Positions 31,818 through 40,561 are shown, counted from the first letter of the stretch. The stretch: DNA of 64,000 bases from Actinophytocola oryzae (GCF_004364325.1 NZ_SOCP01000019.1:62001-126000), one strand, 5' to 3'. Notes: generated by a model not told the origin, from the sequence alone. Translations and numbers: made by a program.

Positions 31818-34088
31818 GCGGCGCACCGCCACCAGGCGGTAGTGGTCGGCCAGCGGGGTCTGCTGGCGTGGCCGCAGCGACCTCGCCTCCAGCAGGTGGG
31901 TCAGCGCGACACGGGCCGCCTCCCGCTCCGCCACCGGCTCCGGGTCGCCCCACAGCAGCTGACCGGCCGCACGCGAGTCCACCAGCGCGGCGGACGCCAG
32001 GTGCTGCAGGCACCGGGCCTCGCCCTGCTTCTCGCCGATGCGGTTGAACGTCGTCCGCGCGAGCTGCCACAGCCGCACGGCGTCGACGAGCCGCCAGTGC
32101 GACAGCACGACGCCGAGCAGCTCGAGGCTGTGCGCCCACGCGCCGTGGTCACCCGCCTCCTGGGCCAGGGTCTCCGCACGCAGCAGGTGCCACGCCGCGT
32201 CCGACAGGTCGCCGCGTCCAAGGTGCAGCACCCCGAGGTTGACCAGCACCGACGGCGATGCCACGTGCAGGTCGGCGATGTCGGTGAAGGCGTCGGAGAG
32301 CCCGGTGCCCCGGTCGATCGCGACCAGCGCCCGCTCCGAGCGCTCCCGCACGTCCAGCTCGGCACGCACCCGCTGGTTCTGCACCTGCTCGAGGTAGGAA
32401 CGTGCGTTGTCCAGCTCTTTCACCGCGTCGCCGAAGCGGTGCGGCGCGCCGTGGGCGCCCGCCATCCGGTGCGCGGTGGCCTGGCGGATGGCGGCGTGCG
32501 CGGCGATGTCCAGCCAGCCCGCGGTCACCGCGAGGTCGTGCAGGCCCCGGTGCACGGTCAGCAGGTTCGTCGGCAGCCCGGCGCGGACGTACCAGCGGGC
32601 CAGGGCGTCCGCGATGACGCACAGGTCGTCGAGCACCGACCGCAGCAGGTCCTCACCGCGGTAGGTCGCCGCGTACAGCGGGCGGAACGACGGCTCCGAC
32701 TCCTCGAACCACTGCCGCGCGCCCTTGGGATCGGTCTCCAGCCGGGTCACCCACAGCTCCGCGAAGGTCCGGTAGAACCCGAGCAGGGCAGGCAGGGCAC
32801 GGGCGGCGACCTCACCGCGCTCCTCGTCGGAGGTCGTGCCCTCGATGGCCCGCCGGTACTCCTGCGGCAGGCGGTAGCGCCCGTCCACCAGGTCGACGAG
32901 GTTGCGGGCCCGCAGCTCGTCCAACGCGTCCGGGTCGCTGACACCCAGCATCGCGGCGACGGCGCCCTTGCTCAGCCCGGTCACCGGCAGGCTCGCGAGC
33001 GCCGAGAGCAACCACACGGCCTCCGGCGACAGCCCGGCACGCACGTTCGCGAGGATGGCCCGCCACACCCGCTCGAACGTGCCGGTGGCCGGGCCCTCCC
33101 CGCGCAGCTCGTCGAGCAGGTGCGTGAACTGGACGGTGCTGCCCGGCCTGCTGATCTCCGCGGCGAGCGCCTTCACCGCGCGGGGCCGCCCGAGGCACGC
33201 GGCCAGCAGCTCGTCGAGGTCGCGGTCCGGCTCGGGCGCACGCGTGAAACGCCGGTACCAGCGCGGGGGCGGTGCGTTGCGTGCCACCCGCCACAGCTCC
33301 CGCATGTCCTCTACGGACATGGCGTCGACCCTGACCACGCTGTGGGGCACCAGTTCCTCGAGCACGGTCTCGCCGACGAGCACGAGCCGGGGCCCGCCCG
33401 ACGGCCACGCGTCGACGAGCCACGCCACCTGCTCGGGCGTGTTCACGTTGTCCAGCAACAGGGTTCCGTCCGACGCGTGGAACACCCCGGCCAGCTCCCG
33501 TGCGACGCCAGGCAGTGCCGCCTCGTCGGCGGGCTCGTCGATGCCGAACACCGAGACGAGCCTGCCCGCTGTCGTGAGGGCGTCGTCCGGGGCACTCGCC
33601 GACCGGCTGCGCAGGTCGAACCTGGTGGTGGCGAGGGGATCCACGCCGTCGTCGTCGATCAGCTCCTGCGCGACCGCCTGTCCGACGGCCGACGTGCCGA
33701 CGTCGCGGTCACCGACGACCGCCACGATCCCGTTGTTCCGCAACGACTCCACGGCCCGCTCGACCTCGACCCGCCTGCCGCGCAACGCGACCGGCTCGTG
33801 CCAGGTCGGCGGGGCGAACAGGCGGGGTGGCGGCGGGGTCTCGTCGACGGCGATCGCACTGCGGCGGCGACGGCGCTCCCACACCTCCATCCCGCCCCAC
33901 AACAGCAGGAACAGCGGCGCGACGACGAGTGCGGTCAGCAGCAGGTAGTGGCCGACGGTCCGGCCCGCCGTGGTGTCGTTGGCCTGGTTGCCGATCAGCT
34001 CACCGGACACCGTGACCACGAACCAGGTCACCACGGCGATCATCAGGACCGGCAGCCGCCGGAACCACTCGCGATCCGACCTGTTCAC
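31806..34088 (-). CDS. Membrane-anchored STAND/NB-ARC-like protein with TPR-like C-terminus
   Basis: This is a 760-aa protein. Two membrane spans lie near residues 13-29 and 49-66, placing the rest in the cytoplasm. A nucleotide-binding-like domain follows: GDRDVGTS (126-133) sits where a P-loop GxxxxGK[ST] belongs but has Thr instead of Lys, and GTLLLDNVN resembles Walker B. The middle holds a winged-helix-like segment (LLSALASLPVTGLSKGAVAAMLGV), and the C-terminal 250 residues are helical repeats like TPRs. The GTG at 34088 overlaps the permease stop (GTGA); 14 more upstream residues are possible. Coupling to an ABC importer suggests sensing of, or signalling from, the transporter. Confidence 0.75.
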   Translation of the reverse strand: MNRSDREWFRRLPVLMIAVVTWFVVTVSGELIGNQANDTTAGRTVGHYLLLTALVVAPLFLLLWGGMEVWERRRRRSAIAVDETPPPPRLFAPPTWHEPVALRGRRVEVERAVESLRNNGIVAVVGDRDVGTSAVGQAVAQELIDDDGVDPLATTRFDLRSRSASAPDDALTTAGRLVSVFGIDEPADEAALPGVARELAGVFHASDGTLLLDNVNTPEQVAWLVDAWPSGGPRLVLVGETVLEELVPHSVVRVDAMSVEDMRELWRVARNAPPPRWYRRFTRAPEPDRDLDELLAACLGRPRAVKALAAEISRPGSTVQFTHLLDELRGEGPATGTFERVWRAILANVRAGLSPEAVWLLSALASLPVTGLSKGAVAAMLGVSDPDALDELRARNLVDLVDGRYRLPQEYRRAIEGTTSDEERGEVAARALPALLGFYRTFAELWVTRLETDPKGARQWFEESEPSFRPLYAATYRGEDLLRSVLDDLCVIADALARWYVRAGLPTNLLTVHRGLHDLAVTAGWLDIAAHAAIRQATAHRMAGAHGAPHRFGDAVKELDNARSYLEQVQNQRVRAELDVRERSERALVAIDRGTGLSDAFTDIADLHVASPSVLVNLGVLHLGRGDLSDAAWHLLRAETLAQEAGDHGAWAHSLELLGVVLSHWRLVDAVRLWQLARTTFNRIGEKQGEARCLQHLASAALVDSRAAGQLLWGDPEPVAEREAARVALTHLLEARSLRPRQQTPLADHYRLVAVRRLAE

Positions 34089-35770
34089 CTGCCGATCCCC
34101 CCGGTGAGCCCGACCACGACCCTGCGCCACGTCGCGAGCAGCAGCACGACCGGCACCACCGCGGAGACGACAGCAGCCGCCGCGACCGTGCCCGCGGACG
34201 TGCCGAACTGCCGCGCCTCACCCCAGGGCAGCCGTGTCAGCGGGCCGGAACCGGACCCGCTGATCAGGAAGCCTACGATGAAGTCGTTCCACACCAGCAC
34301 GAACTCGAGCACACCCGCGGCGATCAGCGCCGTCCGGTACGGCCCGCGCCGCCACATTCCGTCCAGCGCCGGCCTTCCGTCGCGGGCGGGTGCGGCGAGG
34401 AAGGCCGTGCGCAGCACCAGGGTCGCGAACGGCAGGCCCGCCGCCGCGTGCACGAGCGCGAGCGGCGCCCGCCCGCCGGCCAGCCCGAGGTCGGTGAACA
34501 CGGCGCGGAGCGGGCCGACGTACATCTGCACCGGCGCCACCGCGAGGATCGCGAGCAGCCCCGTCACCACCCGCGCGAGCCGCCTGGGTGCCACCCACGT
34601 CAGCAGGTAGGCCAGTGGGACGGCCGCGACGAGCACCAGCGCCGCCGCGAGCCCCGCGATGAGGAAGCTGCCCGCGACCGCGGGCCACAGCCAGGTGGCG
34701 CCGGTCGCGGCGAACGAGTCGAGGCTGAACGGGTCGAACCGCCACCAGCCGACCGAGCCTGCGGACTCGGGGCTGTGGAAGGCGGTCAGCACCAGCACGA
34801 GCACCGGCATGATCCACAGCAGACCGACACCGCCGACGAGCGGCCAGCTCCACCACCGCGCGGGCCTGCTGTCGTCGATGGACTCGATGGACAGCGGGAC
34901 CGCCTTCGCGCCGTCGCCGCGCCGCATGGCACGCATGCCCGCGAGGCTCAGCACCGCGACCACGGCGAAGAGCAGCACGGCGAGTGCCGAGGGGCCGCCG
35001 GTGTCCGCCGAGCGCAGGGTCATCCGCCACCAGTGCAGGCCGACGATGTCCACGTCGTCCTGGATGGACCCCGGCGCGACGATCAGCACCAGGTCGAACA
35101 CGCGGATCGCGGCCACCAGCACGGTCAGCACGACGATGGCCGTGACCGAACCGGCCTTCGGCAGCACGAACCGCCACAGCCGGAACGTGGCGCCACCCGC
35201 CGAGTCGAGGCCCGCGCGGAACAGCACGACGATGAAGCCCAGCCAGGACCAGGCGAACGCCGACGCGAGCACCCACCAGATCAGGTCCGGCCCGAGCCAG
35301 GTGACGTTGCCGCCGAACAACGCGGTCGCCATGCCCCGCTCGGGGGTCGGGTCGAAGATCAGCCGGAACACCGCGCCGGACACCACCGCGGACACCCCGA
35401 ACGGCAGGATCAGCACGTAGAGCAGGACCCGCCACAGCCTGCCGAGCTGCCTGCTCAGCACGGCGACGCAGTAGCCGAACCCGATCAACACGAGCGCGAT
35501 CCCCACCCACAGGAGGCTGTGCCACGCGGACCGCAGCGCGACGGGGTCGGTGAACAGCGCCCGGAAGTTGCCGACCACCGGCACGTCCGCGTCCAGCGCC
35601 CACCCGAAGGTCCACACCATCGGGACGACGAGCAACGCGATCAGCAGTACCGCGGGCACGGCGTAGAGGTACTGGTCGCGGCGCCGGTGCGGCTGCGCGA
35701 CCACGAGCCCGTCGGTCAGCTCCCGGCCTGCGACCTCGAGGACCAGACCGTCCCTCGTCTCGACGTTCAC
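34085..35770 (-). CDS. Fused double ABC transporter permease (MalF-MalG in one chain)
   Basis: This is a 561-aa protein containing two consecutive binding-protein-dependent permease units: the first about residues 30-285 and the second about 305-561. The first has a recognisable EAA-type loop (AGGATFRLWRFVLPKAGS); in the second the corresponding loop (RPALDGMWRRGPYRTALIAA) is poorly conserved. Sugar importers normally use two separate permeases, as at the left edge of this window, so a single-chain version is unusual. The gene overlaps both its neighbours by GTGA, so all three are translationally coupled. No ATPase is adjacent, so a shared ATPase or loss of transport function are both possible. 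Confidence 0.85.
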   Translation of the reverse strand: MNVETRDGLVLEVAGRELTDGLVVAQPHRRRDQYLYAVPAVLLIALLVVPMVWTFGWALDADVPVVGNFRALFTDPVALRSAWHSLLWVGIALVLIGFGYCVAVLSRQLGRLWRVLLYVLILPFGVSAVVSGAVFRLIFDPTPERGMATALFGGNVTWLGPDLIWWVLASAFAWSWLGFIVVLFRAGLDSAGGATFRLWRFVLPKAGSVTAIVVLTVLVAAIRVFDLVLIVAPGSIQDDVDIVGLHWWRMTLRSADTGGPSALAVLLFAVVAVLSLAGMRAMRRGDGAKAVPLSIESIDDSRPARWWSWPLVGGVGLLWIMPVLVLVLTAFHSPESAGSVGWWRFDPFSLDSFAATGATWLWPAVAGSFLIAGLAAALVLVAAVPLAYLLTWVAPRRLARVVTGLLAILAVAPVQMYVGPLRAVFTDLGLAGGRAPLALVHAAAGLPFATLVLRTAFLAAPARDGRPALDGMWRRGPYRTALIAAGVLEFVLVWNDFIVGFLISGSGSGPLTRLPWGEARQFGTSAGTVAAAAVVSAVVPVVLLLATWRRVVVGLTGGIGR

Positions 35771-37026
35771 GACCCGGTCCTGCGTGCCGCGTCGACCATG
35801 GCCCGGCAGGCCGCACGGGCGCTCACCGACGGCGTGGTGCCCGCCGCCGTGCCACGTAACAGGTTCTGCAGGACGCGCTGGAGCCCCTCACTGCCGCCGA
35901 GCCTGCCGAGCTGGTCCGCGAGCCCGAAGCGGATGTCGTGCTCACGAAGCTCCGTCGCGAGCCGCTCCAGGGTCGGGCTGTAGTAGCGGAAGGAGGTGTG
36001 CGGGTTGGCCGCGATGAACCCACCCGTCTCCCGGATCCACGGCACCGGCGCGTCCGGCGTGGCGAGGTAGCGGATGAGGTCCTGCGCGGGGCCGCTCGCG
36101 GGCCTGGTCAGCACCAGCAGGTCCGAGGACACGGCCAGCGGCGGGTCGCCGCCGTTGCCTGGCGGGAAGGTGAAGGTGTCGAACGCGTCGGGGTCGGGGG
36201 CGAACCGGCGGATGACCGACTCGGCGAAGTCCGGTGCGGGCACCATGGCCGCCCGCCCGTAGCGGCACATCTCCAGCACGGCGTCCGGGAACTGCCGCAC
36301 GAGCGAGTTGCCTGCCCCGCCGGACAGCACCGCCGGCCTGCCCCACATGGTGGCGACCATCTCGAACGCCTCGAACACCTCGGTGCCGTCCCAGAGCTTC
36401 GGGTCGCGCCGGGCGGCCAGCTCGTCGAACGTCTCCGGGTAGGTGCGCAGGAGGACGTTCTCGAAGAACTGCGCCAGCACCCAGCCGTCCGCGCCGCCGA
36501 GCGCGAGCGGTGTCACGCCGCGGTCGATCAGCTCCTCGTTCAGCTCGAGCCAGTCCTCCCACGTCGTCGGGGGCGTGATGCCGAGGTCCGCGCGGTACCA
36601 GACGACCGAGACGTTGGCGAGCTTGAACGGCAGCGCGTAGTGGCGGCCGTCCGCCGACGCGGCCGGCCAGATGCGCTCGTACTCGTCGTGCCAGACGCCG
36701 TCCGGCAGCGGCGCGACGTGGTCGAGGTTGGCGGTGACGTGCCCGACCTGCGGCACGGCGACGACGTCCGGGCGGCCCGCGGTGCGGGCGTTGAGCGCGG
36801 CGCCGATGTCGTCGCCGAGGGGGATCAGCTCGTAGTCGCGGACGCCCCGGCCGTCGAGCACGTGCGCGAAGGCCGCCAGCTCCGCGGCACTCCAGCTGAC
36901 CGCGACCCGCACGTCGTCACCGAGACCCGCGACGGCGGCCAGCTCGCCGCAGCCACCGACGAGCCCCGCGAGCGGCGCCAGCGCCGCCGTGCGCAGCAGG
37001 GTTCTCCGGTGGACCTCTCGACGCAT
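35767..37026 (-). CDS. Extracellular solute-binding lipoprotein (family 1), Tat-type signal
   Basis: This is a 419-aa sugar-binding-type protein. The N-terminus RREVHRRTLLRTAALAPLAG is a twin-arginine-like signal followed by the lipobox LVGGC (Cys about residue 26), so it should be a lipoprotein on the outer face of the membrane. The mature part has the usual family 1 features, including VPQVGHVTANLDHVAPLPDG and YALPFKLANVSVVWYR with the ITPPTTWEDWLELNEEL hinge segment. It is the first gene of a three-gene coupled operon with the fused permease and STAND protein. A CCCAGT-N5-ACTGGG site lies a few bases before the start. The ligand is unknown. Confidence 0.9.
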   Translation of the reverse strand: MRREVHRRTLLRTAALAPLAGLVGGCGELAAVAGLGDDVRVAVSWSAAELAAFAHVLDGRGVRDYELIPLGDDIGAALNARTAGRPDVVAVPQVGHVTANLDHVAPLPDGVWHDEYERIWPAASADGRHYALPFKLANVSVVWYRADLGITPPTTWEDWLELNEELIDRGVTPLALGGADGWVLAQFFENVLLRTYPETFDELAARRDPKLWDGTEVFEAFEMVATMWGRPAVLSGGAGNSLVRQFPDAVLEMCRYGRAAMVPAPDFAESVIRRFAPDPDAFDTFTFPPGNGGDPPLAVSSDLLVLTRPASGPAQDLIRYLATPDAPVPWIRETGGFIAANPHTSFRYYSPTLERLATELREHDIRFGLADQLGRLGGSEGLQRVLQNLLRGTAAGTTPSVSARAACRAMVDAARRTGS

Positions 37027-37031
37027 ACCGC

Positions 37032-37048
37032 CCCAGTAGTCGACTGGG
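37032..37048. promoter_or_regulatory. CCCAGT-N5-ACTGGG inverted repeat at the start of the binding-protein operon
   Basis: Perfect six-base arms with a five-base spacer lie 6-22 bp upstream of the binding-protein start codon. On the minus strand TAGAGT (about 37057-37052) just upstream could serve as a -10 box, so a protein bound here would block transcription. No regulator gene is adjacent. Confidence 0.45.
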
Positions 37049-37090
37049 ACACAACTCTAGGTGATGTAAGAGCCGCTGGTGGGCGCACCC

Positions 37091-38221
37091 TCAGGTCAGG
37101 TCGAGGTGCAGCCCCATCGCGCGGAGCAGCGTCTGGAACTTCGCCGAGGTCTCGGTGACCTCGAGGTCCGGTACCGAGGCGGGCATGATGCCCGCGCCCG
37201 AGTACAGCGTCATGGTGGACGGGCCGGTCACCGGCTCGACCAGCTCGCCGCAGCGGATGCCCACGACCCACTCGCCGTCGCCGTCGGCGTCGCACCAGCC
37301 GATCGCACCCGCGTAGAAGCCGCGGCCGAACGGCTCGAGCGCGGTGATCGTCGCGCGGGCCGCTGACACGGGCGTCCCGCAGACGGCCGGGGTCGGGTGC
37401 AGGGCGCTGGCCAGCCGCAACGACGTGACACCCGGGTCGAGCAGCTCGCCGGTGATGCGGGTGGACAGGTGCCAGACGGCCGTCGTGCTGATCAGTGACG
37501 GCTTCTCCGGCACGTCGAGCGACCGGCAGAACGGCGCGAGCGCGTCGGCGACGGCCTCCACGACTACCCGGTGCTCCTCGTGGTCCTTGACCGAGGCGAG
37601 CAGGGCCTCGCCGTTCGCCCGGTCCTTGTCCGGGTCCTGGTCACGCGGGATCGAGCCGGCCAGCGGGTTCGCGACGACCGTGGTGCCGGTGCGGGACAGC
37701 AGCATCTCGGGGGTCGCGCCCACGAGCGTGCGGCGGCCGGTCGTGGCGGGGAGGTCGACGGCGTAGGTGAAGCCCGCCGCGTTGTCGGACACGAGGTTGG
37801 CCAGCAGCGTGCGGACGTCGACCGGCGCGGCCATCGTCAGCCGCAGCGAGCGGGCGAGCACCACCTTGCGCAGCTCACCGGCCCGCAGGGAGTCGACGGC
37901 GCAGGCCACGGCTCTGGCGTAGCCGGCACGGGAGGGCACCGGCTCGACCGAGACGGCGGCGCCGACCGGGGCGCGCGGGTAGGCGGGCAGCGGCCCGGAC
38001 CAGCGTGCGGTGTCCGGGAGCACGATGTGCGGGGCGGCCTGGTCGTCGAACGGCAGGGCGCCGACCGCGACCGGCACGGGGGAGTCGACCAGGAGCTTGG
38101 TGACGCGCTTGGCCAGCTCGTCGGGGTCGGGGTCGGTGACGACCTGGCGTTCGCCGGTCGCCAGCAGCGCCCGCCGGGGCGAGGTCAGGAGGAACGAGCC
38201 GGGGCGATAGTCCTCGATCAC
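37091..38221 (-). CDS. Isochorismate synthase (chorismate-binding family)
   Basis: This is a 376-aa enzyme converting chorismate to isochorismate for menaquinone, salicylate or catecholate siderophores. The chorismate-binding domain shows ARSLRL, NPLAGSIPRDQD, HEEHRVVV (catalytic Glu region), LHPTPAVCGTP and GAIGWCDADGDGEWVVGIR. The GTG at 38221 is chosen over an in-frame ATG at 38302, because that ATG lies in the loop of the hairpin that follows mihF and the intervening residues do not look family-like. No menaquinone or siderophore genes adjoin it, so which pathway it serves is open. It reads in the same direction as mihF. Confidence 0.88.
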   Translation of the reverse strand: MIEDYRPGSFLLTSPRRALLATGERQVVTDPDPDELAKRVTKLLVDSPVPVAVGALPFDDQAAPHIVLPDTARWSGPLPAYPRAPVGAAVSVEPVPSRAGYARAVACAVDSLRAGELRKVVLARSLRLTMAAPVDVRTLLANLVSDNAAGFTYAVDLPATTGRRTLVGATPEMLLSRTGTTVVANPLAGSIPRDQDPDKDRANGEALLASVKDHEEHRVVVEAVADALAPFCRSLDVPEKPSLISTTAVWHLSTRITGELLDPGVTSLRLASALHPTPAVCGTPVSAARATITALEPFGRGFYAGAIGWCDADGDGEWVVGIRCGELVEPVTGPSTMTLYSGAGIMPASVPDLEVTETSAKFQTLLRAMGLHLDLT

Positions 38222-38286
38222 CTGTCCATCATGCCCGCGATCCGGGCGGTGGAAACCGGCCCGGCGTAGGATTTTGAACACGTTCA

Positions 38287-38315
38287 GGGCCCGTGGGTGC
38301 ATGACCCACGGGCCC
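38287..38315 (-). terminator. Hairpin terminator after mihF
   Basis: Perfect 12-bp stem GGGCCCGTGGGT / ACCCACGGGCCC (38287-38298 and 38304-38315) with a five-base loop, 15 bases beyond the mihF stop in the minus direction. No U-tract follows. It separates mihF from isochorismate synthase. Confidence 0.7.
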
Positions 38316-38330
38316 CGAAGAGGCGTGTCG

Positions 38331-38642
38331 TCAGTTCAGCGCGTCGATGAGCGCCGCGCGCTGGCGGTCACCGAGACCGGCGGCGCGCCGGTCCGGGTCG
38401 ATGCCGGTCTGCTCGAGCAGAGCGGCGACCTTGACGGCGCCAAGGCCCGGCACTGCCTTGAGCAGCGCGGCGACCTTGGTCTTGCCGATGGTCTTGTCTT
38501 CCTTCGCCTTGCCGAGCACCGACGCGATGGTCCGCTCGCCGGACTTGATCGACGCCAAGAGCTCGGAGCGGGCCTTACGCGCCTCCGCAGCCTTGGCAAG
38601 CGCCTCAGCGCGCTGCTCTGGAGTCAACGTGGGCAGAGCCAC
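38331..38642 (-). CDS. mihF: Integration host factor, actinobacterial type
   Basis: This is a 103-aa basic nucleoid-associated protein, the actinobacterial (mycobacterial-type) IHF, unrelated in fold to HU/IHF of proteobacteria. It has an N-terminal long helix (EQRAEALAKAAEARKARSEL) and the helix-two-turn-helix DNA-binding region with KTKVAALLKAVPGLGAVKVA and the terminal GLGDRQRAALIDAL. The GTG at 38642 is used because AGGAAGG lies about nine bases upstream and the family starts with (M/V)ALP-L. It is a single-gene unit ending in a hairpin. Members are essential in mycobacteria and affect nucleoid compaction and secondary metabolism in Streptomyces. Confidence 0.95.
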   Translation of the reverse strand: MALPTLTPEQRAEALAKAAEARKARSELLASIKSGERTIASVLGKAKEDKTIGKTKVAALLKAVPGLGAVKVAALLEQTGIDPDRRAAGLGDRQRAALIDALN

Positions 38643-38862
38643 CGTGGTGTTCCTTCCTAACTCGACTTTCTGGCACGTCCGCGCAGGCCGACGACCAGGC
38701 AAAACCTGGACCGCTCCCCCGCGGCGCCGCTGCCAGTAAACACATCAACGACTCGGAACATACGCGCGACACGCGAAGACTTCGCGCCGAAACCGCAGGT
38801 AACCCACCTTCTGGTGGTCTGACACGCAGCGTTACCCGTATTCACACCCGCGCTTTCGGCAC

Positions 38863-38876
38863 TACTGTTCAGTAGT
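38863..38876. promoter_or_regulatory. CTACTG-TT-CAGTAG inverted repeat upstream of acyl-CoA ligase
   Basis: Perfect six-base arms with a two-base spacer, 48-61 bp before the ligase start at 38924. The 281-bp interval between mihF and this gene otherwise contains only AT-richer promoter-like sequence. The repeat is a plausible TetR-family operator controlling the ligase and thioesterase pair. Confidence 0.4.
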
Positions 38877-38923
38877 AGAGAGCCACCCCACACCGGCCCG
38901 AAGTACAGGGAGCTTGAACAGCG

Positions 38924-40561
38924 ATGTTGGGCACCATGCAGGACGGTCAACTGTCCATCGCCAACCTGCTGCGCCACGGCAGCCGGGTCCACTCGGGAGC
39001 CGAGGTCGTCACCTGGACCGGGGACGGGACGCGGCGGAGCACGTATGCCGAGGTCGCGACGGAGGCCGCGCGGCTCGCGCACGCCCTGCGCGGCCTCGGC
39101 GTGACGTCCGACCAGCGGGTCGGCACGTTCATGTGGAACAACACCGAGCACCTGGTGGCCTACCTCGCGGTGCCCGCCATGGGCGCGGTGCTGCACACGC
39201 TCAACATCCGGCTGTTCCCCGAGCAGCTGACCTACGTCGCGAACCACGCCGAGGACCACGTGGTGCTGGTGGACGGCACTCTGGTGCCGCTGCTCGCCAA
39301 GGTCCTGCCGACGTTCGACACGGTGCGGCACGTGGTGGTCGTGAACGGCGACCCGGGCTCGCTGCAGGCACCGGATGGCGTGACCGTCCACTCCTACGCC
39401 GACCTGCTGGCCGACCAGCCGGACGAGTTCGACTGGCCCGTCGTGGACGAGAACTCCGCCGCGGCGATGTGCTACACGTCCGGCACCACCGGCGACCCGA
39501 AGGGCGTCGTCTACACGCACCGGTCGATCTGGCTGCACTCGATGCAGGTCTGCATGACCGACTCGATGGCGTTGTCGCAGGCGGACAAGGCTCTTGTGAT
39601 CGTGCCGCAGTTCCACGCCATGTCGTGGGGCCTGCCGTACGCCGCGCTGATGGTGGGCGCGTCGCTGGTCATGCCGGACCGGTTCCTGCAGCCTGAGCCG
39701 CTGGCCGCCATGATCGCGGCCGAGAAGCCGACGATGGCGGGTGCGGTACCGACGATCTGGCAGGGCCTGCTCGCGCTGCTCGACCAGAAGCCCCAGGACC
39801 TCGCGCCGCTGCACCGCGCGGTCGTCGGCGGCTCCGCGTGCCCGCCGTCGCTGATGGCGGCGTTCGACAAGCTCGGCGTGACGATCATCCACGCGTGGGG
39901 CATGACCGAGACCTCGCCGCTCGGCTCGGTGTCCCGGCCGCCCGCCGGGCTGCCGCCGGAGGAGACCTGGGAGTACCGGATCCTGCAGGGCCGGTTCCCG
40001 GCGTCCGTGCGGGCCAGGATCATGGACGACGAGGGCAACGAGCTGCCGTGGGACAACGAGGCGGTCGGCGAGCTGGAGTGCGCCGGGCCGTGGGTCGCGG
40101 CGGCCTACTACCGCGTCGAGCCCGGTCAGGAGGGCTCGGAGAAGTTCTCGCCGGACGGCTGGCTGCGCACCGGCGACGTCGGCGCGATCACCCCGGACGG
40201 CTTCCTTCGCCTGACCGACCGGTCCAAGGACATCATCAAGTCCGGCGGCGAGTGGATCTCGTCGGTGGACCTGGAGAACGCCGTGATGGCCCACCCGGCG
40301 GTCGCGGAGGCCGCGGTGATCGGCGTGCCGGACGAGAAGTGGTCGGAGCGCCCGCTCGTCGCGGTGGTGCTGCGCGACGGCGAGTCGGTGTCGGCGGGCG
40401 AGTTGAAGGAGTTCCTGGCCGACAAGGTCGCGAAGTGGCAGCTCCCGGAGAACTGGGCGTTCATCGACGAGGTGCCGAAGACGTCGGTCGGCAAGTTCGA
40501 CAAGAAACGCCTGCGCGCGGCGGCCGCCGACGGCTCGCTCGACATCGCGCACCTTTCATGA
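38924..40561 (+). CDS. Long-chain/medium-chain fatty-acid-CoA ligase
   Basis: This is a 545-aa AMP-forming acyl-CoA synthetase. Motifs are YTSGTTGDPKGVVYTH (A3, about residues 184-199), the acyl pocket QFHAMSWGLPYAALM, WGMTETSPLGS (A5, about 325), GWLRTGDVGAITPDGFLRLTD (A7) and the catalytic C-terminal Lys in KTSVGKFDKKRLR. It resembles the AlkK/DmdB-type medium-to-long-chain ligases. ATG at 38924 has AGGGAG 11 bases upstream; ATG at 38936 is an alternative. The thioesterase gene begins 29 bp downstream and probably shares the transcript, giving an acyl-CoA formation/hydrolysis pair. Confidence 0.92.
   Translation: MLGTMQDGQLSIANLLRHGSRVHSGAEVVTWTGDGTRRSTYAEVATEAARLAHALRGLGVTSDQRVGTFMWNNTEHLVAYLAVPAMGAVLHTLNIRLFPEQLTYVANHAEDHVVLVDGTLVPLLAKVLPTFDTVRHVVVVNGDPGSLQAPDGVTVHSYADLLADQPDEFDWPVVDENSAAAMCYTSGTTGDPKGVVYTHRSIWLHSMQVCMTDSMALSQADKALVIVPQFHAMSWGLPYAALMVGASLVMPDRFLQPEPLAAMIAAEKPTMAGAVPTIWQGLLALLDQKPQDLAPLHRAVVGGSACPPSLMAAFDKLGVTIIHAWGMTETSPLGSVSRPPAGLPPEETWEYRILQGRFPASVRARIMDDEGNELPWDNEAVGELECAGPWVAAAYYRVEPGQEGSEKFSPDGWLRTGDVGAITPDGFLRLTDRSKDIIKSGGEWISSVDLENAVMAHPAVAEAAVIGVPDEKWSERPLVAVVLRDGESVSAGELKEFLADKVAKWQLPENWAFIDEVPKTSVGKFDKKRLRAAAADGSLDIAHLS

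Noticed and set aside
38222..38302. N-terminal extension of isochorismate synthase from the ATG at 38302
   Set aside because: The ATG lies in the loop of the mihF terminator hairpin and the extra residues are not family-like; GTG at 38221 is better.
38657..40552. Antisense frame opposite the acyl-CoA ligase
   Set aside because: The sense frame has all adenylate-forming motifs; the antisense product is His/Arg-rich without family features.
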